From: CAISIP01 sp038326025
Lineage (GTDB): Bacteria; Pseudomonadota; Gammaproteobacteria; Burkholderiales; Burkholderiaceae_C
DNA: 64,000 bases
Reading direction: 5' to 3'
NCBI GenBank assembly: GCA_038326025.1
Contig: JBBQJP010000015.1
Location: 1 to 64,000, forward strand
The position numbers were made by a program, and so were the translations under genes. Position 1 is the stretch's first letter. Each line of letters opens with the position of its first letter. Shown here piece after piece: positions 45,383-53,183 of this stretch. The notes beneath the pieces were generated by a model. That model ran no database searches and was not told the origin of the DNA. It saw only the letters and a list, made by a program, of their open reading frames with translations.

Positions 45383-46636
45383 ATGCGTGTCGTAGTGTTG
45401 GGCAGTGGCGTCATCGGTACCTCGGTCGCGTATTACCTGGCCAAGGCCGGCCATGAGGTCGAGGTTGTCGATCGCCAGAGTGGCCCGGCGCTGGAGACCA
45501 GCTTTGCCAACGCGGGTGAGGTCTCGCCCGGTTATTCATCACCCTGGGCCGGTCCGGGGGTGCCCATCAAGGCCATTCAATGGCTGCTGATGCACCACAG
45601 TCCCCTGGTCATCAAACCGATGCTGGACCCGGCCATGTGGCGTTGGGGACTGGCGATGTTGCGCAACTGCACCGAGGCCCGTTATCGCATGAACAAGGGG
45701 CGCATGGTACGACTGGCGGAGTACAGCCGCGACTGCCTGAAGCAATTGCGTGCCGAGACGGGTATCACCTACGATCAGCGCGAGCAGGGCACGCTGCAGC
45801 TCTTTCGCACGCAGACACAACTCGACGGCACGGCCAAGGACATCGAGATCCTGAAGGAATACGGCGTGTCCTACCAGTTGCTCGACCGCGCCGGTTACCT
45901 GCTTTATGAGCCTGCGCTGGCCGACGTCAAGGAGAAGTTCATCGGTGCGCTGCGCCTGCCCGGCGACGAAACCGGCGACTGTTTCAAGTTCACCACGGCA
46001 TTGGCCGAGAAAGCCAAGGCTTTGGGCGTCAAATTCCGTTTTGGCGAGGACATCCAGGCGCTAGAGCGCCAAGGCGACCATATCCGCGGCGTTCGCACGG
46101 CCAACGGCATGCTGACGGCCGACCAGTACGTGCTGGCGCTGGGCAGTTATTCCACCCGCATGCTGGCGCCGCTGGACATCCGCATTCCGGTGTATCCGGT
46201 CAAGGGTTTCTCCATCACGGTACCGATCACCAACGCGGCCAAGTCACCCGAATCGACCATCATGGACGAGACCCACAAGGTGGCAGTCACCCGGCTGGGC
46301 GACCGGATCCGGGTGGGCGGAACTGCGCAGTTGTCAGGCTTCGATCTGCAACTCGACAAGGGACGCCGCTCCACCCTGGAATTTGTCGTCAGCGATCTGT
46401 TTCCCGAGGGCGGCGATGTGGCCAAGGCAGAGTTCTGGACCGGCCTGCGCCCGATGACGCCGGACGGCACGCCGATCCTGGGTGAGACGCGTTATGACAA
46501 CCTGATGCTCAGCACCGGCCACGGCACCTTGGGCTGGACCATGGCCGCGGGCACCGGACGGGTCATGGCCGATCTGATCAGTGGCCGTCAGCCGGAGATC
46601 GACATGGAAGGTTTGACGGTCGCGCGCTACGCCTGA
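45383..46636 (+). CDS. dadA: D-amino acid dehydrogenase, small subunit
   Basis: The 417-residue flavoprotein oxidises D-alanine and other D-amino acids and feeds electrons to the membrane. The FAD motif VVVLGSGVIGTSVAYYLAKAG is at the N-terminus, and SFANAGEVSPGYSSPWAGPG, TAQLSGFDLQLDKGRR, FWTGLRPMTPDGTPILG and LSTGHGTLGWTMAAGTGR are DadA hallmarks. ATG 45383 with AAGGAG before it was chosen. It is convergent with a GGDEF-EAL gene and driven by a sigma54 promoter, unlike the Lrp-controlled enteric dadA. The alanine racemase dadX is not adjacent. Confidence 0.95.
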   Translation: MRVVVLGSGVIGTSVAYYLAKAGHEVEVVDRQSGPALETSFANAGEVSPGYSSPWAGPGVPIKAIQWLLMHHSPLVIKPMLDPAMWRWGLAMLRNCTEARYRMNKGRMVRLAEYSRDCLKQLRAETGITYDQREQGTLQLFRTQTQLDGTAKDIEILKEYGVSYQLLDRAGYLLYEPALADVKEKFIGALRLPGDETGDCFKFTTALAEKAKALGVKFRFGEDIQALERQGDHIRGVRTANGMLTADQYVLALGSYSTRMLAPLDIRIPVYPVKGFSITVPITNAAKSPESTIMDETHKVAVTRLGDRIRVGGTAQLSGFDLQLDKGRRSTLEFVVSDLFPEGGDVAKAEFWTGLRPMTPDGTPILGETRYDNLMLSTGHGTLGWTMAAGTGRVMADLISGRQPEIDMEGLTVARYA

Positions 46637-46644
46637 GGTTTGCG

Positions 46645-48648
46645 TCAAGCCCGACGCCTGGGTTTCTGCACCAGTGGCTGCTGCGCATCGAGCAGCGTAG
46701 CCAGTGGCGCCGGGACATGCCACAGGTAACCCTGGCCATAGTCGACGCCGAATTCCCGCAACATCGCCGCGACCTCCGGGGTCTCGATGCCTTCGGCCAC
46801 GGTCTTCTTTCCGCTGGCACGTGCCACCTCGCAAATTGCCCGCACCGTGGCTTGATCGAATGCGTCGGTGCCAAGCTGGCGCATGAACTGGCCGTCGATT
46901 TTCAGGTCGTCAACCGGCAGATTCTTCAGGTAGGTGAAAGACGACATGCCACTGCCGAAGTCGTCCAGGGCAACGCGGGCACCGAAACTTCGCAGGACTT
47001 CGAAAAAGCGGATGGAATTCTGCAAATGGGTGATGGCCGAGGTTTCGGTGACTTCAAAGCACAGGACGCGCCGATCGAAGCGCAGGGCCTGCAGCCGCTC
47101 GATCATGAACTGCTGGAACTCCGGGTCACTCACCGATTGGCCGGACAGGTTGATCGACAGGGAGTCGATGCTGCCCAGTCGGTGTGGCACGCGCGACAGC
47201 CAGTCGAACACCTCGCCCACCACCCATCGGTCGATGCGCGAGGCCAGCGCATAACGCTCGGCCACCGGCAGAAAGCCGCCAGGTTCGATCAACACGTCGC
47301 CTTCGAGTAGACGCAGCAGCACTTCGCCGCGCAGTTGATCGCTGGCTCGCGCATGCAGCGGGACAATGCGCTGCCAGTAAAGGCGAAAGCGTCCTTGGTC
47401 CAGTGCCTGGTGCAGGCGTAGTACCCAGCTCGTGATACCGCGCCGGGCCTGCACGCCAAGGTCGGAATCCAGGTAGATGTAGACCCGGTTGCGTCCGGAT
47501 TCCTTGGCAATGTAGCAAGCGGAGTCGGCAGCCTGCATCACGGCCGCTACCGAGCGCCAGTGCTCGGTCAGCATCACCAGGCCGATGCTCGCGCCAATGT
47601 GAAAATTCTGGCCCGACTGGGCAAAACGGTAGTTGTCGATGCGCTGGCAGATCTGCTCCGCCAATTGCCGGGCGCTGGCCTGGTCGCAGGCGTTCAGGAT
47701 GATGGCGAACTCGTCGCCACCAATTCGGGCCACCGTATCGGTGGTCCGGACCACCGTGCGCAGCAGGTCCGCGACTTCGCGCAACAACTGGTCGCCGCCA
47801 CTGTGACCGCAGGTGTCGTTGACGATCTTGAACCGGTCCAGGTCGATGAACAACACGGCGTGCATGTTCGGAGATGGCGGCGGGGCCTGCAGCGTGTGGC
47901 CCAACCGCAGCTCGAACTCGTCGCGATTGATCAGTCCGGTGAGCGAATCGTGCGCTGCACGGTGGCTTACTTCGGTATGCAGTTGCTCCAGATCGAGACT
48001 GCGCTGTACGGCCAGACGCTTCTGGCGCATGGCCAGCACGGCAAACGCGGAGGCAACCACCAACAGGGCCAGGCTCAGGCCCCAGGCCGTGCGGACCTGA
48101 TTGCGCATCGCGTCCAGATACTGTGTATTGACGCGATGGCGCGCGTGGTTGCTGCTCAGCAGCACGGCTTGAATTGCACCGGAGTTGGCGTCCAGTTGCA
48201 CACGCAGATCGCGCAGCCTGGTGGCGTCGAATTCGGGCGCTTTCCCGTCCGGACCAAAATAGGGTTCGGCTTGGGTCGAAAATCGCTTCAGGGCCAGCAG
48301 CAATTGCGTAAAGCCCGGCAGCTCGCCGATCAACCGCTGACTGAACCCCTCGCGGATGATGTCGTAGCGGCTGACATAGATGCCGTAACGCAGCGCGAGC
48401 CGGGCCATGGCATCGCCTTGTCCCTGATCGCGCAGCGCGTCGTCAAACGCCGAACGCAGTTTGAGTTGCTCCACCCTCAGCTGGAACAGGTCCCACTCGC
48501 CCATGGTGCGGCCATCGCGGACGGTCTCTTCGATGGCTTGCAGCTGCACGTGCTGCAGGGCAGCCAAGCCAGAAAGCAGCAAGATGGCCACGACGGCCAG
48601 CGAGGCCAGCACGTAGTCGATCCGACGCCGCCCCGTCAACACTGTCAT
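46645..48648 (-). CDS. GGDEF-EAL membrane protein
   Basis: The 667-residue protein has two membrane helices (about 10-32 and 190-207) enclosing a 150-residue periplasmic part, then a GGDEF domain with ARIGGDEFAIIL near residue 305 and an EAL domain with GEVLLRLLEGD near 442, DDFGSGMSSFTYLKNLPVDDLKID and AEGIET. Both catalytic signatures are present, so it may make or break down cyclic di-GMP, or respond to it. It is the last gene of a four-gene unit starting with a substrate-binding protein. Convergent with dadA, eight bases apart. Confidence 0.92.
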   Translation of the reverse strand: MTVLTGRRRIDYVLASLAVVAILLLSGLAALQHVQLQAIEETVRDGRTMGEWDLFQLRVEQLKLRSAFDDALRDQGQGDAMARLALRYGIYVSRYDIIREGFSQRLIGELPGFTQLLLALKRFSTQAEPYFGPDGKAPEFDATRLRDLRVQLDANSGAIQAVLLSSNHARHRVNTQYLDAMRNQVRTAWGLSLALLVVASAFAVLAMRQKRLAVQRSLDLEQLHTEVSHRAAHDSLTGLINRDEFELRLGHTLQAPPPSPNMHAVLFIDLDRFKIVNDTCGHSGGDQLLREVADLLRTVVRTTDTVARIGGDEFAIILNACDQASARQLAEQICQRIDNYRFAQSGQNFHIGASIGLVMLTEHWRSVAAVMQAADSACYIAKESGRNRVYIYLDSDLGVQARRGITSWVLRLHQALDQGRFRLYWQRIVPLHARASDQLRGEVLLRLLEGDVLIEPGGFLPVAERYALASRIDRWVVGEVFDWLSRVPHRLGSIDSLSINLSGQSVSDPEFQQFMIERLQALRFDRRVLCFEVTETSAITHLQNSIRFFEVLRSFGARVALDDFGSGMSSFTYLKNLPVDDLKIDGQFMRQLGTDAFDQATVRAICEVARASGKKTVAEGIETPEVAAMLREFGVDYGQGYLWHVPAPLATLLDAQQPLVQKPRRRA

Positions 48649-48686
48649 ATTGGCAATCGTCGGGTTGGCATCAATCTGGTCGCGGT

Positions 48687-49229
48687 CTATTGCACCGTCA
48701 CGCGGGTGATCTGCCAGATCGACCGGCCGTAGTATTGATCGGCCCGCGTCTCGGGTTTTCCATCAAAGGGATAGATCAGGAACAGTGGGCCTTTGTCGCG
48801 CACGCCCAGCACCTTGCCGTTGATATGTGTGGCCAGCAGTGGCCCGAACTTGCGAGCATCACTTACCGGCACGTTCACCGCGTAGTCGTTCAGCGCGACC
48901 ATGTTCAGCGACTGGCCCTGGGCCCCGACGGCGTCGAGCAGGGTTTGCAGCAACGGTCCGCGAAACGTCACCGGCTCCTTGAACCACGGCGTCCAGGTTC
49001 GAAATTCATGGGTTGGCAGTTTGTCGATCATCGCCGCGTCAAAAACCGCTGACTCCCCCCGGTTGCGATGCGTGATCTTGCCGGTGACCGTGAGGATCAC
49101 CGGTTGTGTGGGGGCTGCCAGCACCGACGGTTGGGCTGGCAAATCCGGAAGGGGTGTCTGGGCCGAGGTGGTCCCGGTCAACCATATGCAAAACACCCAC
49201 ATGGCCGCGCGGCGCGGAAAGTGCAGCAT
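48687..49229 (-). CDS. Exported molybdopterin-oxidoreductase-fold protein without the metal cysteine
   Basis: The 180-residue protein has a signal peptide (to about residue 25, TTSAQTPLP) and a domain of the sulfite-oxidase/YedY type: ILTVTGKITHRNRGE, WTPWFKEPVTFRGPLLQTLLDAV, MVALNDYAVNVPVSDA and FLIYPFDGKPETRADQYYGR. The cysteine that ligates molybdenum in true oxidoreductases is missing: the only cysteine is in the signal peptide. It probably acts as a binding or sensing domain. It lies between the two GGDEF-EAL genes, 46 bases after one and 38 before the other. ATG 49229 follows an AAGGGAA site. Confidence 0.82.
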   Translation of the reverse strand: MLHFPRRAAMWVFCIWLTGTTSAQTPLPDLPAQPSVLAAPTQPVILTVTGKITHRNRGESAVFDAAMIDKLPTHEFRTWTPWFKEPVTFRGPLLQTLLDAVGAQGQSLNMVALNDYAVNVPVSDARKFGPLLATHINGKVLGVRDKGPLFLIYPFDGKPETRADQYYGRSIWQITRVTVQ

Positions 49230-49275
49230 GGGGTTCCCTTTGTAGTTTCTGCGTCGCGGGATTGTAGTTGCCGGG

Positions 49276-51939
49276 TCAATCCACCATCTGCTCGAACTTG
49301 TCGATCGGCATGGGGCGTCCGAGCAGGTAACCCTGGCAGATCGTGCATCCGTTGCGCTGCAGGAACTCCCGTTGCGCAATGGTCTCCACCCCTTCTGCGA
49401 TCACCTCCATGCCGAGTTTGCCAGCCAGGCCGATGATGGTCTGGATGATGATGCCGTCGTTGGCCTTGACGCCGATGTTGCGCACGAAACTCTGGTCGAT
49501 CTTGAGCTGGTCCAGTGGCAGCTGCGTGAGGTAGGACAGGGAAGACTGCCCGGTGCCGAAGTCGTCCATCGAGAAACGCACCCCCAGCGACTTGAGTTTG
49601 TCCATCTTGGTCACGGTGTCGCCCACGTCGTCGAGCACCAGGCTTTCCGTGAGTTCGAGCTTCAGGCGAGCGGGGTTGGCGCCGGTCTGCTGCAGGGCCT
49701 GGGCGACCTGTTGAACAAAATGGGTGTCGCGGAACTGGCGCGCGCTGACGTTCACCGCCAGCTCCAGCGCCTGCATCCGCGGCTGGTCTTGCCAGGCCTT
49801 GAGCTGCAGACAGGCGGTGCGCAGTACCCACTGTCCGATCGGCAGGATCAGTCCGGTCTCTTCGGTCAGCGGAATGAAATCCATCGGAGGCACCATGCCG
49901 CGCTGCGGATGACTCCAGCGCAGCAGGACTTCGGCGCCCACCACCGTGCCTTGCTGATTCACCTGCGCTTGAAAGTGCAGTGCGAACTGTTCCTGCTCCA
50001 GCGCGGCGCGCAAGTCTTTCTCCAGCGAGGTGCGCGCCGCGATGGCCGCCTGCATCAGGGGGTCGTAAAAGCGGATGGCGTTTCGACCGGAGGTCTTGGC
50101 CTGGTACATCGCGATATCGGCCTGCTTGAGCAGATCGTCCAGCGAATGGGAATGGCCGTTGAACAATGTGACACCGATACTGGGTGTGCTGATCAGTGAG
50201 TGCTGGTCAAGCAGATAGACCTGGTTCAGAGCGGTCAGTATCTTCTCGCCGATCAACTCGGTCTGGGCTGCGGCATTGGGTGCGGGCATGTCAAGGTCTT
50301 CGAGCATCACCACGAATTCGTCGCCACCCAGGCGCGCCACCGTGTCGGCCTCGCGTACACATGCGCGCAGCCGATTGGCGACTTGCAGCAGCAACAGGTC
50401 TCCGACATCGTGACCCAGGGTGTCGTTGATGGTCTTGAAGTGGTCGAGATCCATGAACATCAAAGCGCCCAGGCGACCGCTGCGCGCGCTCGCAGCAAGC
50501 GCATGCTGCAGTCGATCCATCAGCAGGCGGCGATTGGGCAACTGGGTCAGCGGATCGTAAAAGGCCAGCTGTTCGATCTCACGCGCGGCAGTTTTGCCGG
50601 CGGTGATGTCGCGCGAGATCACGATGAAACGGGGTGATGCCGTGGTTTCCTGGCCCTTGCGCGCGACCGACAGTTCGAACCAGGTCTCAGTGGAGCCATG
50701 CGGCAACGCGAACTGCGTGCCGCTGGAGGAACCGGTGTCATTGGCCTGCTGCAGTGCCTGCATGATTACCTGCACCGCCGATGGCGGCAAATGGTCGGCG
50801 ATGCGCCCGTTGGCGAACAGTCCGGGCGCCACCGCAAGCAGGGTCGGGTGCGGCGCGTGAGAGCTGTAATACTGCCCGTCCAGGTCCAGTTCGAGCAGCG
50901 AGTCGGGCATGGCGTCGAGCGTGGCTTCCAGTTGCGCCTTGCCCTCCAGGATCTGACTGCGCGCCTGACCGATGCGCGCGAGGTAGCGCAAGGACAATGC
51001 CGCTACCACCAGAATCATCAGCGCAATCGGCGTCGCGACGATGAGGATCAGCGCGCGGTCGTCGCGCCAGTTTTGCAGCGCCGCATCGATCGGCACACTG
51101 GCGGCGATCGCAATGTCGCTATACAGCGTCGGTCGCGTCACGACGATCGCCGCTTGCTGGCTCAGACGTGCCGGTGCATATGCGGTGCGCCTGTCGCGCA
51201 CCAGTTCCGGCAGCGACGGTTTCAGGACAACGCCGGTCTGCGCCTCGGCCGCCGGCACACTCGACAACAATTGGCCGTTGCCGCGCTCGAGTGTGATCTC
51301 CAGGCCCGGAATCGTCACACCCTGGGAAATTACTGATCCGAGCAGCGGCACGCGCACTTCGGCCAGCGCCACGATGCGGCTGCTGTCGGCCAGCTTGATG
51401 GTGCGCGCCATATACAACACCGGCTCGGAACTGGAAAAGCTGATCGCCGGCGAACTGATGATCAACGTGGGCACCCGTTGTCGCAACACTTCGGCCAGAA
51501 AGCCCTCCGGCAACTCCAGGGCGGTCTGTCGACCGGCGCGATCGGATGACGCAACAACGTCTCCCTGCGGTGTCACCAGTGCCAGGTGACTGACAAGCAG
51601 GTTCTGGTTATCCGATGCACGCAGCTGCCGGGTCGCCAGTTCGATGTCCAGCCACTCCAGCACCAGGCTTGAAGCCCGCAGCACCTCGTCCGTGCTGGCC
51701 AGCAGGATGTCGATGCTCAGCAGATTACGGTTGAGTGCCGATTCGGCGCCGGCGACAAAGCGGTTGGCATCGCGCTGGGCGCCCTCCAGCGCAGCCTGGC
51801 GGCCTTGGGTGATAAGCGTGGCGGCCACCAGCGCGAGAACCGCCAGGAACATCGTGGCCCCGGCCAGAATCGTCCAACGCACGCGCCGGGACAAGCTCGG
51901 CGGTGCAGGTGCCGCGTTGCGCGTCATGACGACGGTCAC
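49276..51939 (-). CDS. GGDEF-EAL protein with periplasmic double-Cache-like and PAS domains
   Basis: The 887-residue protein has membrane helices near 24-44 and 302-322 around a periplasmic sensor domain (residues about 45-300; LVTPQGDVVASSDRAG and TLYSDIAIAASVPID are Cache-like), a PAS domain (about 340-455), a GGDEF domain (VARLGGDEFVVML near 540), and an EAL domain (GAEVLLRWSHPQRG near 668, DDFGTGQSSLSYLTQLPLDQLKID, AEGVET). Both active sites look intact. Its start overlaps by four bases the stop of the substrate-binding-protein gene, so they are translated together. Confidence 0.92.
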   Translation of the reverse strand: MTVVMTRNAAPAPPSLSRRVRWTILAGATMFLAVLALVAATLITQGRQAALEGAQRDANRFVAGAESALNRNLLSIDILLASTDEVLRASSLVLEWLDIELATRQLRASDNQNLLVSHLALVTPQGDVVASSDRAGRQTALELPEGFLAEVLRQRVPTLIISSPAISFSSSEPVLYMARTIKLADSSRIVALAEVRVPLLGSVISQGVTIPGLEITLERGNGQLLSSVPAAEAQTGVVLKPSLPELVRDRRTAYAPARLSQQAAIVVTRPTLYSDIAIAASVPIDAALQNWRDDRALILIVATPIALMILVVAALSLRYLARIGQARSQILEGKAQLEATLDAMPDSLLELDLDGQYYSSHAPHPTLLAVAPGLFANGRIADHLPPSAVQVIMQALQQANDTGSSSGTQFALPHGSTETWFELSVARKGQETTASPRFIVISRDITAGKTAAREIEQLAFYDPLTQLPNRRLLMDRLQHALAASARSGRLGALMFMDLDHFKTINDTLGHDVGDLLLLQVANRLRACVREADTVARLGGDEFVVMLEDLDMPAPNAAAQTELIGEKILTALNQVYLLDQHSLISTPSIGVTLFNGHSHSLDDLLKQADIAMYQAKTSGRNAIRFYDPLMQAAIAARTSLEKDLRAALEQEQFALHFQAQVNQQGTVVGAEVLLRWSHPQRGMVPPMDFIPLTEETGLILPIGQWVLRTACLQLKAWQDQPRMQALELAVNVSARQFRDTHFVQQVAQALQQTGANPARLKLELTESLVLDDVGDTVTKMDKLKSLGVRFSMDDFGTGQSSLSYLTQLPLDQLKIDQSFVRNIGVKANDGIIIQTIIGLAGKLGMEVIAEGVETIAQREFLQRNGCTICQGYLLGRPMPIDKFEQMVD

Positions 51940-53048
51940 GGCGTAGCTCGCGCGGTGATGTCGTGCAAGGGTCCGATGGTCCGATTCCAGGTGTCAGCAC
52001 AACCAGGGCCGCAGCGGCGCAACCAGTTGGGCAGGATGCGTGTGCGCAGCATCTCCTGGCGCAAGGCATTGTCTTGAGGCGTCATCGGCACCGCGACCAT
52101 CTTGCCCTTGCGCCCGCCGACGCAGCTCGGGGCGCCGGTATTGCAGGCCAGCCCGTCAGCGGTTTCTTTCTCACTCGCCTGCCAGATCTTTGCCTCGAGT
52201 TTGGGCAGTTCGCTGCGCAGCAGTACACGCAATTCAGGCTCCAGCGCATTCCAGGAGTCGATGTTGGCGGCAAAGATCGATAGGCCCCATGTGATCGGCA
52301 TAGCATAGATATGGGTTGTGACCTCATGCAGGCCTAGTGTGTTGCCGGTCATGGTGCCGGTGACGGCACAACTCACAGTGCCTTTGCGCAACTGAGCCAG
52401 TACGTCGCTCATCGACGTCACGACCGGAACTGCGCCGAAGGACTGGACGAAATCTGCCACCGTAGAGCCCGATACCCGCACACGTTGACCCGACAGGTCA
52501 TCTAGCCGGTTGATCGGGCGATTGCAGAACACCATTTGCGCTGGATAGACGTAAACCGCCAGCAACTCGATGCCGTAGCGCTGGCGCAGCGTGGACTCCA
52601 GGAACGGCCGAAACGCGGCGACCGTCTTCCTCAGGGTTGCCATATCCTGGTTCAGGCCCGCCAGGTCGGCCGCGCTGAATGCGGCATCCTGCGCGGCAAC
52701 GCGGCTGATCTGTGCAGTCCCAAAGGGAATCACACCCATCTGCATCAGCCGCAACATGTCCTGTGCCGGAACGCCGGCGCGGTCAAACGGAACAATTTCC
52801 GCGGTGAATCGTCCTTGGCTGAGTTCGCTCAGCTGGTGGGCCCAGAACGGCTCCTCATGCTGCACATACTGGTTGATGCCGGCGAGTCCGCCCACGATAC
52901 GCAGCTTCTGGGTCGGCGGTGTTTGAGCGCTCGCACTGGCGAGGGCGCAACCCAGCAGCAGAGCCGTCAGGTGTGTGAAACACCCGGCGACAAATCGGCG
53001 CCAATGTGACGTGCGTTGATGGTCAAGGATCGGTTCAGTTGTCGGCAT
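51936..53048 (-). CDS. TRAP-type periplasmic substrate-binding protein (DctP family)
   Basis: The 370-residue protein has a signal peptide ending near ASASAQTPP and a TRAP-family binding fold: QLSELSQGRFTAEIVPFD, MLRLMQMGVIPFGTAQIS, NRLDDLSGQRVRVSGS with the conserved arginine pair, and LRKGTVSCAVTGTMTGNTLGLHEV. Normal TRAP transporters need membrane proteins (DctQ and DctM); none lies nearby. Instead, its stop overlaps the start of a GGDEF-EAL gene, so it may deliver a ligand signal to that sensor. Several cysteines near the end (ACNTGAPSCVGG, RRCGPGC) suggest disulfides. Confidence 0.88.
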   Translation of the reverse strand: MPTTEPILDHQRTSHWRRFVAGCFTHLTALLLGCALASASAQTPPTQKLRIVGGLAGINQYVQHEEPFWAHQLSELSQGRFTAEIVPFDRAGVPAQDMLRLMQMGVIPFGTAQISRVAAQDAAFSAADLAGLNQDMATLRKTVAAFRPFLESTLRQRYGIELLAVYVYPAQMVFCNRPINRLDDLSGQRVRVSGSTVADFVQSFGAVPVVTSMSDVLAQLRKGTVSCAVTGTMTGNTLGLHEVTTHIYAMPITWGLSIFAANIDSWNALEPELRVLLRSELPKLEAKIWQASEKETADGLACNTGAPSCVGGRKGKMVAVPMTPQDNALRQEMLRTRILPNWLRRCGPGCADTWNRTIGPLHDITARATP

Positions 53049-53183
53049 TCAAGTCGGATTCATGGCGGGTTCGGCAGCAAGTGCTCTTCGCCGAGATGCG
53101 GACAAAATGTCCAGGCAGCGACAGTACCATGGGATGCGGCTTCAGGCACTCCGAACAATCCCAGGACAAACGGGCGCGAGGGC

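Noticed and set aside
46645..53048. Interpretation of the binding protein as part of a working TRAP transporter
   Set aside because: No DctQ or DctM membrane protein is encoded in the window and the adjoining overlap is with a signalling gene.
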